Part shown: piece by piece, positions 1 through 8,580 of the stretch
Layout: every line of letters begins with the position of its first letter
Numbering within the stretch: the stretch's first letter is position 1
Assembly: GCA_900751995.1 (NCBI GenBank)
Contig: CAADTP010000021.1
Coordinates: forward strand, 14,542-78,541
Reading direction: 5' to 3'
DNA length: 64,000 bases
Source of the DNA: Lachnospiraceae bacterium
GTDB lineage: Bacteria > Bacillota > Clostridia > Lachnospirales > Lachnospiraceae
Translations under genes and position numbers: made by a program
Notes under the pieces: generated by a model
Databases searched by the model: none
The model's input: only the letters and a program-made list of their open reading frames with translations
Told to the model about the DNA's origin: nothing

Positions 1-980
1 CGCTTAAGACGGAGAGAGGAAACCGTGTATTTCCGGAATCTGACCGCTCATCAGATATCATCCGTGGTCTGGAACGTCTGATGAAGAAGTATGGTGTTCA
101 TGTCAGATTCAAAAGCGAGGTCAGAGAGATTCTGACGCAGGACGGTGCTGCTGTGGGAGTTTCTCTTGCAGATGGTGAAATAAAGCGCGCAGACGCTGTA
201 GTTGTCGCGACAGGTGGTCTGTCTTATCCGACGACGGGATCCACAGGAGACGGATACCGTTTTGCCAGAGAGACCGGACATCAGGTGACAGACTGTATTC
301 CATCCCTGGTTCCGCTTAAGACCAGAGAAGATTACATTCCGAGGATGGCAGGTCTTTCTCTTAAGAATGTGGAACTTACTGTCAGACGCGGCAAGAAGAT
401 TCTTTATCGGGATTTCGGGGAGATGATGTTTACACATACTGGTGTTACAGGTCCTCTGATCTTAAGTGCCAGTGCCAGACTTGGCAAATATCTGGTCAAG
501 GGAGAAGAACTGACTGCGTTTATTGACCTTAAGCCGGCACTTTCTCTGGAACAGTTGGATGAGAGGATCCTGAGAGAATTTGAAAATGGCAAGAATAAAC
601 AGTTCAAAAATGTGATAGGAGTCCTGTTTCCTTCTTCTCTGACACCGGTAATGCTTGAAATCGGCGGAATACCAGGGGATAAAGTGATCCATGAGATATC
701 CAGAGAAGAGAGACTTGCTTTCGGCATGACAGTCAAGAATTTTCCGTTTACGATCACAGAGCCGGGCGAATTTAAAGAAGCAGTCATTACACAGGGTGGA
801 GTCTCTGTTAGGGATATCAATCCGGGAAGCATGGAATCCAAAAAAATCAAAAACCTGTATTTTACAGGAGAAGTTCTTGATCTTGATGCAGTAACAGGGG
901 GCTATAATCTTCAGATTGCATGGTCCACCGCATATCTTGCTGCTATGGATATAAGTGAAAAGAGTTACTGCGAACAGTAA
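1..980 (+). CDS. NAD(P)/FAD-dependent oxidoreductase, HI0933/BaiN-like family (5' end outside window)
   Basis: The reading frame is open from base 3 and has no start in the window, so the N-terminal FAD-binding Rossmann part is missing. The visible part begins with the family motif ERGNRVFPESDRSSDI, followed by TGGLSYPTTGSTGDGY and, near the C terminus, DAVTGGYNLQIA, all typical of the HI0933-like (YhiN) flavoproteins. These bind FAD; their substrates are mostly unknown, although BaiN-type members have been linked to bile-acid reduction. The stop is 28 bases before cmk, so the genes are probably co-transcribed, an order common in Clostridia. The family call is firm; the reaction cannot be read from sequence. 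Confidence 0.88.
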   Translation, partial: LKTERGNRVFPESDRSSDIIRGLERLMKKYGVHVRFKSEVREILTQDGAAVGVSLADGEIKRADAVVVATGGLSYPTTGSTGDGYRFARETGHQVTDCIPSLVPLKTREDYIPRMAGLSLKNVELTVRRGKKILYRDFGEMMFTHTGVTGPLILSASARLGKYLVKGEELTAFIDLKPALSLEQLDERILREFENGKNKQFKNVIGVLFPSSLTPVMLEIGGIPGDKVIHEISREERLAFGMTVKNFPFTITEPGEFKEAVITQGGVSVRDINPGSMESKKIKNLYFTGEVLDLDAVTGGYNLQIAWSTAYLAAMDISEKSYCEQ

Positions 981-1008
981 CAAAGAAATAAGCAGGAGGA
1001 TGAAATAA

Positions 1009-1686
1009 ATGGTACACAATATTGCAATTGACGGTCCGGCAGGAGCGGGCAAAAGCACGGTAGCAAAAAAAGTGGCAAAAGAGCTTTCGTTTGTATACGT
1101 GGACACAGGAGCCATGTATCGGGCTATGGCACTTTATCTTCTGAGAAAGGGCGTAAACCGGGAAAATCTGGACGAGATCGGAGAAGCATGTCAGAATGCG
1201 GAGATTTCTATTGAGTATCAGAACGGAGAGCAGATCGTCCTTCTTGACGGAGAAAATGTAAATGACTATCTTCGCACGGAGGAAGTAAGCGGGATGGCCT
1301 CCGTAAGCTCAGCAGTGCCGCGGGTGAGGGCAAAACTTCTGGATCTGCAGCGCAAGCTGGCAAGGACCATGAGTGTCGTCATGGACGGGAGAGATATCGG
1401 AACAACCATTCTGCCGGATGCGGATGTCAAAATCTACCTTACAGCAAGTTCTCTGACCAGAGCACGCCGCCGTTATCTGGAATATCAGGAAAGAGGAGAG
1501 GACTGTAATCTTGCAGAAATCCAGAAAACCATCGAGGAGAGGGATCACAGGGATATGACCAGAGAGGTTTCTCCGCTCTGTCAGGCGAAGGATGCAGTCC
1601 TTGTGGATTCCTCAGAGCTTACGATTGATGAGACCGTGGAGAAGATCCTTTCTGTATATCACACAAAAGTATCAGAAGAGGAATGA
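1009..1686 (+). CDS. cmk: Cytidylate kinase
   Basis: This enzyme transfers phosphate from ATP to CMP or dCMP in the cytoplasm. The 225-residue protein opens with the P-loop IAIDGPAGAGKST, has the DTGAMYRA motif of the CMP-binding region, the MDGRDIGTTILPDA motif, and the arginine-rich lid region RARRRYLEYQ. Length fits the family (about 220-230). An AGGAGGA ribosome binding site lies at 994-1000. The last four bases overlap the start of ispH (ATGA), which suggests translational coupling; the cmk-ispH-rpsA order is a well-known clostridial arrangement. Confidence 0.97.
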   Translation: MVHNIAIDGPAGAGKSTVAKKVAKELSFVYVDTGAMYRAMALYLLRKGVNRENLDEIGEACQNAEISIEYQNGEQIVLLDGENVNDYLRTEEVSGMASVSSAVPRVRAKLLDLQRKLARTMSVVMDGRDIGTTILPDADVKIYLTASSLTRARRRYLEYQERGEDCNLAEIQKTIEERDHRDMTREVSPLCQAKDAVLVDSSELTIDETVEKILSVYHTKVSEEE

Positions 1687-2558
1687 GGAGTATGAAGGTA
1701 AAAGTAGCCAAAACTGCCGGATTCTGCTTTGGGGTCAAACGTGCGGTCGATAAAGTCTATCAGCTGATCGAAGAAGGAGTTTCTCCGATCTATACTCTGG
1801 GCCCGATCATCCACAATGAAGAGGTTGTATCTGATCTGGAATCCAGGGGCGTGCAGGTGATCCAGGCAGAAGAACTGGATCAGATCAGGGGCGGTACGGT
1901 TGTGATCCGGTCCCATGGAGTAGGGAGAGATATTTATCAGAAACTCAAAGAAAACAATCTTGAGTATGTGGATGTTACCTGTCCTTTCGTTCTGAAGATA
2001 CACAGGATCGTCGAGAAGGAAAGCCTTGCAGGCAGACAGATTTTTATTTTTGGTGATCCGAAGCATCCGGAGGTTCAGGGAATCTGCGGATGGTGTCATG
2101 GTCCTTACAGGGTTCTTAAGAACAGAGAAGATGTTGAAAATATGATTCCCGATCCGGATATGGAGGCGTGCATCGTATCACAGACGACATTTAATTACAA
2201 CAAATTTAAAGAATTAGTTGAAATTCTTTGCGAAAAGAGGTATTATAATAATGTTTTAAATATTAGCAATATTTTAAACACTATTTGTAATGCTACTGAA
2301 GAACGGCAGAAAGAAGCAAAAAACATAGCCGGAGAGGTAGACACTATGCTTGTCATCGGTGGCAGACATAGTTCCAATACTCAAAAGCTGTTTGAAATAT
2401 GCAAAGAGGAATGTGGAAATACTTACTATATACAAACACCTGTAGACTTGGATTCTGAAATGTTCCATCGCAGTAGTTGTGTAGGTATTACAGCAGGGGC
2501 GTCCACCCCAAAGAAAATTATTGAGGAGGTTCAAGAACATGTCAGAATTAAGTTTTGA
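1683..2558 (+). CDS. ispH: 4-hydroxy-3-methylbut-2-enyl diphosphate reductase
   Basis: IspH (LytB) is the last enzyme of the MEP isoprenoid pathway; it reduces HMBPP to IPP and DMAPP with a [4Fe-4S] cluster. The three cluster cysteines are visible in GFCFGVKRAV (N terminus), DVTCPFV and NTICNAT. The start at 1683 overlaps the cmk stop; an in-frame ATG at 1692 is an alternative. The gene is mosaic: bases up to about 2190 have the GC content of the neighbours, whereas about 2190-2290 is only near 18 percent G+C, with TTA, ATT and AAT codons, and AT-rich codon use persists to the end. An 18-base near-duplication at 2250-2285 gives NVLNI-S-NILNT where most homologues have one copy. The frame stays intact and all key cysteines are present, so the enzyme is probably functional. 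The end overlaps the next gene by 20 bases. Confidence 0.95.
   Translation: MRSMKVKVAKTAGFCFGVKRAVDKVYQLIEEGVSPIYTLGPIIHNEEVVSDLESRGVQVIQAEELDQIRGGTVVIRSHGVGRDIYQKLKENNLEYVDVTCPFVLKIHRIVEKESLAGRQIFIFGDPKHPEVQGICGWCHGPYRVLKNREDVENMIPDPDMEACIVSQTTFNYNKFKELVEILCEKRYYNNVLNISNILNTICNATEERQKEAKNIAGEVDTMLVIGGRHSSNTQKLFEICKEECGNTYYIQTPVDLDSEMFHRSSCVGITAGASTPKKIIEEVQEHVRIKF
2250..2285 (+). repeat. 18-base imperfect tandem duplication inside ispH
   Basis: AATGTTTTAAATATTAGC (2250-2267) is followed directly by AATATTTTAAACACTATT (2268-2285). In the first 15 positions, 12 agree. The effect is an in-frame insertion of six residues just before the conserved NTICNAT cysteine motif. Confidence 0.6.
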
Positions 2559-3621
2559 ACAGATGCTGGAGGATTCCGTAAAAACAATCAGAAATGGAGA
2601 GATCGTACAGGGTACTGTTATCGATGTCAAAGAGGATGAGATCATCCTGAATATCGGTTATAAAGCAGATGGTATCATCACAAAGAATGAATATTCCAAC
2701 GATTCTTCCCTGGTACTTACCGATGTAGTTAAAGTTGGTGATACTATGGAAGCAAAAGTCCTGAAAGTAAATGATGGAGAGGGACAGGTTATCCTGACAT
2801 ACAAACGTCTTGCTGCAGAGAAAGGCAACAAACGTCTGGAAGCTGCTTTTGAATCTCAGGAAGTACTCAAAGCACCTGTAACACAGGTACTGGATGGCGG
2901 ACTTTGTGTAAACATTGATGAAGCAAGAGTATTCATCCCTGCAAGCCTTGTATCCGATACTTATGAGAAAGATCTTTCCAAATACGCAGATCAGGAAATC
3001 GAATTCGTGATCACAGAGTTCAACCCGAGAAGACGCCGTATCATCGGTAACCGTAAACAGCTTCTTCTTGCTGAGAAAGCAGAGAAACAGAAAGAACTCA
3101 TGGAAAAGATCAACGTTGGTGATGTTGTTACAGGTACTGTTAAGAACGTTACAGATTTCGGTGCATTCATCGATCTTGGCGGAGCAGACGGACTTCTTCA
3201 TATTTCCGAAATGTCCTGGGGCAGAGTAGAGAATCCGAAGAAAGTATTCAACGTTGGCGATGAAGTTAAAGTTATGATCAAAGAGATCAACGGAGACAAG
3301 ATTGCACTTTCCATGAAATTCCCGGAAGAGAATCCATGGCTGACAGCTGCAGAGAAATTTGCAGTAGGAAACGTTGTAACTGGTAAAGTTGCCCGTATGA
3401 CAGATTTTGGTGCATTTGTTGAACTGGCACCTGGAATCGATGCACTTCTTCATGTATCCCAGATTTCCAGAGAGCACGTTGCAAAACCATCTGATGTACT
3501 TTCCATCGGACAGGAAATCGAGGCAAAGGTTGTTGACTTCAACGGTGAAGACAAGAAGATCAGCCTCAGCATGAAAGCACTGGAAGCTCCTGCACAGGCA
3601 GAAGAAGATACAGAAGCTTAA
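2539..3621 (+). CDS. rpsA: S1 RNA-binding domain protein, ribosomal protein S1-like
   Basis: The protein has about 360 residues and four S1 (OB-fold) repeats, at roughly residues 15-85, 100-170, 187-256 and 272-341. The last two carry the typical TDFGAF and LLHISEMSW / LLHVSQISR signatures. Proteins of this type bind mRNA and ribosomes; the Firmicute form is shorter than the six-domain E. coli S1, and its role in initiation is less certain. I chose ATG 2539 because AGGAGG at 2524-2529 sits nine bases upstream; the upstream in-frame TTG at 2521 has no suitable site. The site lies inside ispH, so the two are probably translated together. The C-terminal tail (EAPAQAEEDTEA) is acidic, as usual. 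Confidence 0.92.
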   Translation: MSELSFEQMLEDSVKTIRNGEIVQGTVIDVKEDEIILNIGYKADGIITKNEYSNDSSLVLTDVVKVGDTMEAKVLKVNDGEGQVILTYKRLAAEKGNKRLEAAFESQEVLKAPVTQVLDGGLCVNIDEARVFIPASLVSDTYEKDLSKYADQEIEFVITEFNPRRRRIIGNRKQLLLAEKAEKQKELMEKINVGDVVTGTVKNVTDFGAFIDLGGADGLLHISEMSWGRVENPKKVFNVGDEVKVMIKEINGDKIALSMKFPEENPWLTAAEKFAVGNVVTGKVARMTDFGAFVELAPGIDALLHVSQISREHVAKPSDVLSIGQEIEAKVVDFNGEDKKISLSMKALEAPAQAEEDTEA

Positions 3622-3640
3622 TTAGTTCTCGAGAATATTA

Positions 3641-3676
3641 AATCCCGGCAGACTTAAGATCTGCCGGGATTTTTTG
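3641..3676 (+). terminator. Rho-independent terminator after the S1 gene
   Basis: A perfect 12-base-pair stem (AATCCCGGCAGA, 3641-3652, with TCTGCCGGGATT, 3660-3671) has a seven-base loop and is followed by a run of T. It ends the cmk-ispH-rpsA transcript. Confidence 0.95.
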
Positions 3677-3684
3677 TTTTATTT

Positions 3685-3713
3685 GGAAATTACTTTGTAA
3701 ATTTCCGAATAAG
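3685..3713. repeat. Short imperfect palindrome, repeat family B, copy 1
   Basis: The copy begins GGAAATTACTTTGTAA and ends TTTCCGAATAAG, forming an inverted repeat around a TTT loop. A closely similar sequence lies at 12438-12466 (GGAAGTTACTTCGTAA, then GTTCCGATAAAG). Both are intergenic. Function unknown. Confidence 0.5.
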
Positions 3714-3725
3714 TATTGCAAAGCC

Positions 3726-4769
3726 TTAAGAAGGACTTGTACGCCTGGTTCCGAGATTGTTGAGAAGACAGGGAAGAGAGTGTGTCAGATACTGCATTTG
3801 CATGGAAGTGCTGTTAAGAAAATTTTTGTCACATTGAAACCATGTATAACAGGTCTGAGGTGTGGCCGGCATTCGAAGACTTTTGTCCATATAGCGGCTG
3901 AGGGATTTGGGAATTGCCTGATCTTCTCCGGGAAGATACTCGTAATCCTTATAATTGGAGTAGTATTGTCGGAGCTTTCCGTTTTTTAGATGGAGAAGCA
4001 GACGTGCTTCCTCTCTGTCGGCGGTAAAGTAAAATTCATCTGTGACACAGGAGACAGATATCGGTACCGGATGCTCTAGCTTCAGTGTGATCACGAGCTC
4101 CTGCTGATCATGAATGCGGATTGCAGAAGGTTCGTATTTTCCGAGATAGAGCGATCTGTAACTCAGAAGCGTAAAGACAAGTCCGAGACCATGTAAGTCT
4201 TCCTGGTTGTGTCCGAGCACAGTTTCCAGTGCTTTTGGATCCTTTTTTTTCATATAGGAGCGGTACAGGCGGATACACTGTCCTCCATCACAGTAGATTC
4301 TGTGCATGGAAGGGAAGAGATTTTCCAGGTCAGGCTGCTTCATTCGTGATAATTTAAACAAACTTTGACAGGATTTAAGTACCTGATAGACATCGATTGA
4401 GGCGAGTCCTTCAAATGGAGACGGAAGCTCATTTTTTCGGCAGCGTTCTTCAAGATAGGGCTGGTCAAAACGATCTCCGTTGTACTGGATCGTATAGGTT
4501 GAATCCTGTAGATAGTTAGTGAATTCGCGAATGATCAAGGCTTCTTCTTCCGGAGATTCTCCGAGCCATTGTGTGAGGATCCACTGATTCTGTTCCCATT
4601 TGACGGCTCCGATGAGGTAGACAAAGGTGGAATATCTGGACAAACCTGTAGTCTCAATATCATAAAACACAGGTGTAAATTCTGACAATTTTAATTCTGC
4701 ACTCGACAAAAATTTAACAGTATCAGGGGTCGGAAACCCTTGTAAAATCGGCATTTTTTTAACAATCAT
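3726..4769 (-). CDS. Ribonuclease H-like domain exonuclease (YprB/RNase_H_2 type)
   Basis: About 347 residues. The first half is a DEDD-type 3'-5' exonuclease fold: FYDIETTGLSRYS holds the first Asp and Glu, QYNGDRFDQPYLE the second block, and HNQEDLHGL the late Asp. This matches the RNase_H_2 (PF13482) domain of B. subtilis YprB-like proteins, whose substrate is not well defined. The start at 4769 (MIVKKMPILQ) is preceded by AAGGAA on the minus strand; the open frame continues upstream, but that stretch contains the likely -10 box at 4800-4805, so it is not coding. The gene stands alone and is divergent from rnf. Activity on DNA or RNA is inferred from family only. Confidence 0.8.
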   Translation of the reverse strand: MIVKKMPILQGFPTPDTVKFLSSAELKLSEFTPVFYDIETTGLSRYSTFVYLIGAVKWEQNQWILTQWLGESPEEEALIIREFTNYLQDSTYTIQYNGDRFDQPYLEERCRKNELPSPFEGLASIDVYQVLKSCQSLFKLSRMKQPDLENLFPSMHRIYCDGGQCIRLYRSYMKKKDPKALETVLGHNQEDLHGLGLVFTLLSYRSLYLGKYEPSAIRIHDQQELVITLKLEHPVPISVSCVTDEFYFTADREEARLLLHLKNGKLRQYYSNYKDYEYLPGEDQAIPKSLSRYMDKSLRMPATPQTCYTWFQCDKNFLNSTSMQMQYLTHSLPCLLNNLGTRRTSPS

Positions 4770-4799
4770 GTGATATTTTTCCTTTCTTGATTGTATTTG

Positions 4800-4864
4800 A
4801 TTATACACAATATTTTGAAAATTTGGTAGTGAATTTTTGAAGAAAAAGATGTATAGTATAAATA
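4800..4864. promoter_or_regulatory. Divergent promoter region between the exonuclease gene and rnfC
   Basis: On the minus strand a perfect TATAAT lies at 4800-4805, upstream of the exonuclease gene, with no clear -35 box. On the plus strand TATAAA at 4857-4862 with T-rich sequence before it is the best -10 for rnf, again with a weak -35. The spans 4809-4947 hold no other gene; the open frame that reaches back from rnfC to 4837 has no ribosome binding site. Confidence 0.4.
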
Positions 4865-4947
4865 GGGTTTTGCGATATCATCAGAAAGAAAATAAACATG
4901 AGCAGGTCGTTCTGGGCAGAGCTCATGAAAAAGGAGGAAACGAATAT

Positions 4948-6270
4948 ATGGGAAAACTGACCTTTAAAGGCGGAATCCATCCTTACGAAGGTAAGGAACT
5001 GGCAAAGAACCAGCCGGTTGAGAAGTATCTCCCAAAGGGAGATATGGTCTATCTGATGTCTCAGCACATTGGAGCTCCATCTGTTCCGTGTGTCAAAAAA
5101 GGTGACCAGGTTCTTGCAGGACAAAAGATTGCCGATGCAGGCGGATTTGTATCGGTACCTCAGCATGCATCTGTATCCGGTACCGTCAAGGGTATCGAGA
5201 AGAGACTGAATGCTACAGGGGCAATGGTTGATGCAGTCATCGTAGATAATGACCAGCAGTATCAGGAAGTAGAATTTACTCCTGCCAGACTGGAAGATCT
5301 GAGCAAAGAAGAAATCCTCAATCGTATCAAGGAAGGCGGAGTTGTTGGTATGGGTGGAGCCGGATTCCCGACCCATGTCAAGCTGGCACCGAAGGATCCT
5401 TCCAAGATTGAATATGTACTGGTAAACGGTGCAGAGTGTGAACCTTATATTACAAGTGACTATCGAAGAATGCTGGAAGAGCCGGAGAAGGTTGTAGAAG
5501 GACTTAAGGTGATTCTTAAACTCTTTGATTCTGCCAAAGGCTATATCTGCATTGAGGATAACAAACCGGATTGTATCGAAAAGATGCAGAAACTGGTAAA
5601 GGATATCCCGAGAATCGAAGTCAAAGAAGTTATGACCAAATATCCACAGGGTGGTGAGCGTACTCTGATCTATGCCACAACCGGCAGAGAGATCAATTCC
5701 ACAATGCTCCCGGCAGATGTCGGATGTGTGGTAGATAACGTTGCAACTGTTATTGCTATATATGAAGCGGTGATTCTGGGAAAACCAGTTGTGGACAGAG
5801 TTGTAACGATAACAGGTGATGGTATTAAAGCGCCTAAGAACTTCAGTGTCTATACAGGAACAGATATGTCAGAGCTGATCGATGCGGCAGGAGGACTGAA
5901 AGCAAAGATCGAAAAGATCATTTCCGGTGGTCCGATGATGGGATTCCCGCTGTATGAGCTTCATATTCCATGTACAAAGACAACATCTGCGTTCCTTTTC
6001 CTGGAATATGATGCAGTAGCTGAAGCACAGAAGATCCAGACAGCGTGTATCAACTGCGGACGCTGCGTAAGTGTCTGTCCAGGTCATGTTCTTCCGGCAC
6101 GTCTGGCTACGCTGGCTGAACGTGGTGATATGGCAGGCTTTGAAGCCCTGGATGGTATGGAGTGCTGTGAGTGCGGATGCTGCAGTTACATCTGCCCGGC
6201 AAAGAGACCGTTGACCCAGAGTATCAAATCCATGCGAAAAATGGTTCTTGCCAGCCGTAAGAAGAAATAG
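4948..6270 (+). CDS. rnfC: Rnf complex subunit RnfC (electron-transport complex, NADH-binding side)
   Basis: RnfC is the peripheral subunit of the ion-translocating ferredoxin:NAD+ oxidoreductase; it carries the NADH/FMN-binding fold related to NuoF and two [4Fe-4S] clusters. The 440-residue protein shows GGVVGMGGAGFPTHVK and NGAECEPYIT of that fold, then two cluster motifs, CINCGRCVSVCP and CCECGCCSYICP, near the C terminus. ATG 4948 was chosen because AAGGAGG lies at 4931-4937 and the protein then starts MGKLTFKGGIHPYEGKE as usual. It is first of six genes in the order C-D-G-E-A-B typical of Clostridia. The complex couples reduced ferredoxin oxidation to Na+ or H+ export at the membrane. 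Confidence 0.97.
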   Translation: MGKLTFKGGIHPYEGKELAKNQPVEKYLPKGDMVYLMSQHIGAPSVPCVKKGDQVLAGQKIADAGGFVSVPQHASVSGTVKGIEKRLNATGAMVDAVIVDNDQQYQEVEFTPARLEDLSKEEILNRIKEGGVVGMGGAGFPTHVKLAPKDPSKIEYVLVNGAECEPYITSDYRRMLEEPEKVVEGLKVILKLFDSAKGYICIEDNKPDCIEKMQKLVKDIPRIEVKEVMTKYPQGGERTLIYATTGREINSTMLPADVGCVVDNVATVIAIYEAVILGKPVVDRVVTITGDGIKAPKNFSVYTGTDMSELIDAAGGLKAKIEKIISGGPMMGFPLYELHIPCTKTTSAFLFLEYDAVAEAQKIQTACINCGRCVSVCPGHVLPARLATLAERGDMAGFEALDGMECCECGCCSYICPAKRPLTQSIKSMRKMVLASRKKK

Positions 6271-6284
6271 GGGGAGGGAACAAA

Positions 6285-7265
6285 ATGGAACAAATGTTAA
6301 ATGTATCATCTAATCCTCATGTCAGGGACAAAATGACAACAGGCCGGATCATGCAGCTTGTCGTGCTTGCACTGCTTCCAACCACACTGTTTGGTATCTG
6401 GAACTTCGGCTTTCGTGCATTTCTTGTTGTACTTGTGACGGTAGCATCCAGCGTATTTTTTGAATGGCTGTATGACCGTCTTATGCATAAAAAGAATACC
6501 GTTACTGATTTCAGTGCAGCAGTTACAGGACTTCTGCTTGCACTCAATATGCCGCCTCAGATCCCGCTGTGGATGCCTGTACTTGGCAGTGCTTTTGCGA
6601 TCATCGTTGTAAAGCAGCTTTTTGGCGGACTTGGACAGAATTTTATGAACCCGGCACTGGCTGCAAGATGCTTCCTGATGATTTCTTTCACAGGTAAAAT
6701 GACCGATTTTGCAGTGGACAAGCTGAGCGGATATCATTGCATCGATACCGTTACAGGAGCAACTGCACTTGCCGAGCTTAAGAACAGCGGATTCACAGCA
6801 GATTCCATTTCTGTAAAAAATCTGTTCATCGGTAACATTCATGGAACCATCGGAGAAACTTCTGCTCTTGCGATCCTGATCGGTGCAGTGATCCTCCTTG
6901 CATTCAAGGTCATTGATCTCAAGATCCCGCTTACATATATCGGAAGCTTTGCAGTATTTGTGATCTTTTATATGCTTGGAACAGGCAAAGGCTTTGATGT
7001 GAACTATCTTTTCAGCCATCTGTTCGGCGGCGGACTTATGCTTGGTGCATGGTTCATGGCGACAGACTATGTAACAACTCCGATCACACCGAAGGGCCAG
7101 CTGATCTACGGATGCTGTCTTGGTGTTGTTACCGCGATCTTCCGTCTCTTTGGCGGATCCGCAGAGGGTGTTTCCTATGCGATCATCTTCTGTAACCTTC
7201 TGGTACCGCTGATCGAGAAAGTGACCAAACCGGTTGCCTTTGGAAAAGGAGGTAAGAAAGCATGA
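6285..7265 (+). CDS. rnfD: Rnf complex subunit RnfD (membrane flavoprotein)
   Basis: The 326-residue integral membrane protein has about eight to ten hydrophobic segments and belongs to the NqrB/RnfD family. The motif TVTGATALAE contains the threonine expected to carry covalently bound FMN. GGGAGGG at 6271-6277 precedes the ATG. The 3' end overlaps rnfG by ATGA. It forms part of the electron path across the membrane with RnfG. Confidence 0.97.
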   Translation: MEQMLNVSSNPHVRDKMTTGRIMQLVVLALLPTTLFGIWNFGFRAFLVVLVTVASSVFFEWLYDRLMHKKNTVTDFSAAVTGLLLALNMPPQIPLWMPVLGSAFAIIVVKQLFGGLGQNFMNPALAARCFLMISFTGKMTDFAVDKLSGYHCIDTVTGATALAELKNSGFTADSISVKNLFIGNIHGTIGETSALAILIGAVILLAFKVIDLKIPLTYIGSFAVFVIFYMLGTGKGFDVNYLFSHLFGGGLMLGAWFMATDYVTTPITPKGQLIYGCCLGVVTAIFRLFGGSAEGVSYAIIFCNLLVPLIEKVTKPVAFGKGGKKA

Positions 7266-7867
7266 GTATTGTAAAAGATACGATCGCGATCACTGCGATC
7301 ACGCTTGTGGCAGGTCTGGCTCTTGGCGTAGTCCAGGATATCACGGAAGGCCCTATCGCACAGCAGCAGGAACAGTCCAAGCAGGAGGCATACAAGGCTG
7401 TATTTGAAGATGCAGACAGCTTTGAATCATGTGAAGTGGATGCCGATGCACTGGCAGCAAACCTTGCAGAAAACAATTTTAACGCACAGACGATCAATGA
7501 AGTCATGGAAGCGAAAGATGCTTCCGGCGAGACGATCGGCTATGCACTCAATGTCACAGATTCTGAAGGATATGGCGGAGATATCCAGTTTACCATGGGA
7601 ATTCAGAATGACGGAACTTTAAATGGAATTTCCATCCTGTCCATCAGCGAGACTGCAGGACTTGGTATGAAGGCCAAAAATCCGGATTTCCAGGATCAGT
7701 TCAAGGACAAAAAAGCAGAAAAATTCGAGTACACCAAGACAGGGGCTACATCTGACGATCAGATCGATGCTATCAGTGGTGCCACAATTACTACAAATGC
7801 CATGACAAACGGTGTAAATGCCGGCCTTTGTGCATTTCGTTATGTGGAAGGAGGAGCAGAGTCATGA
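7262..7867 (+). CDS. rnfG: Rnf complex subunit RnfG (FMN-binding)
   Basis: 201 residues: one N-terminal membrane anchor (about residues 7-27) and an extracytoplasmic FMN-binding domain. DAISGATITTNAM contains the SGATxT flavinylation site. Its start overlaps the rnfD stop and its stop overlaps the rnfE start (both ATGA), indicating tight coupling. Confidence 0.96.
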   Translation: MSIVKDTIAITAITLVAGLALGVVQDITEGPIAQQQEQSKQEAYKAVFEDADSFESCEVDADALAANLAENNFNAQTINEVMEAKDASGETIGYALNVTDSEGYGGDIQFTMGIQNDGTLNGISILSISETAGLGMKAKNPDFQDQFKDKKAEKFEYTKTGATSDDQIDAISGATITTNAMTNGVNAGLCAFRYVEGGAES

Positions 7868-8580
7868 AAGCAAATACACCTGCAGAACGTCTTGTAAACG
7901 GTATTATCAAAGAAAACCCGACTTTTGTGCTGGTGCTGGGTATGTGTCCTACACTGGCGGTTACTACATCTGCGATCAACGGTATCGGAATGGGTCTGAC
8001 TACAACTGTAGTTCTGGCAATGTCCAACCTTATGATCTCCCTTCTTCGGAAGTTTATTCCGGATGGAGTTCGTATGCCGGCCTTTATCGTTGTCGTTGCA
8101 TCTTTTGTAACCATCGTGCAGATGCTGTTAGAGGGATTCATTCCGAGTCTTTATTCTGCACTTGGAATTTATATTCCTCTTATCGTTGTAAACTGTATCA
8201 TTCTTGGCCGTGCAGAGGCTTATGCTTCAAAGAATCCTCCGATTCCGTCACTCTTTGATGGTATTGGCATGGGACTTGGTTTTACTTTAAGTATCACCTG
8301 TATCGGTGCAGTACGTGAACTTCTCGGTGCAGGACAGCTCTTCGGACGTCAGATCCTTCCGCTTGCTGATGCGGCAGCCGGAAAGATGGGCTATGAGCCG
8401 ATCACGATCTTTATCCTTGCACCTGGAGCTTTCTTTGTTCTTGCCATGCTTGCAGCACTTCAGAACAAGTTTAAGATCGGTGCAGCAAAGAGAGGTATTG
8501 ATCCGAGCGAAGGCTGTGGATGCTGTTCAGGCTGTGATACCTGCAACAATACAATGTGCAAAGGAGGCAAGGAAGCATGA
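7864..8580 (+). CDS. rnfE: Rnf complex subunit RnfE (membrane)
   Basis: RnfE (NqrD/RnfE family) is a six-helix membrane subunit that pairs with RnfA. Here 238 residues start with MKANTPAERLVNGI; GGAGGAG at 7850-7856 supports ATG 7864. Family signatures include VLGMCPTLAVTTSAING and IPLIVVNCIILGRAEA. Unusually, the C terminus adds a cysteine-rich tail, EGCGCCSGCDTCNNTMC, after the last helix, which could bind metal or an iron-sulfur cluster. Overlaps rnfA by ATGA. Confidence 0.95.
   Translation: MKANTPAERLVNGIIKENPTFVLVLGMCPTLAVTTSAINGIGMGLTTTVVLAMSNLMISLLRKFIPDGVRMPAFIVVVASFVTIVQMLLEGFIPSLYSALGIYIPLIVVNCIILGRAEAYASKNPPIPSLFDGIGMGLGFTLSITCIGAVRELLGAGQLFGRQILPLADAAAGKMGYEPITIFILAPGAFFVLAMLAALQNKFKIGAAKRGIDPSEGCGCCSGCDTCNNTMCKGGKEA

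Noticed and set aside
2548..3477. Minus-strand open frame of about 300 codons opposite the S1 gene
   Set aside because: The plus strand encodes four S1 domains; the antisense product is low complexity and shows no motif.
4837..4947. Upstream extension of rnfC by 37 residues
   Set aside because: It includes the likely promoter and lacks a ribosome binding site; the start at 4948 has AAGGAGG and gives the normal RnfC N terminus.
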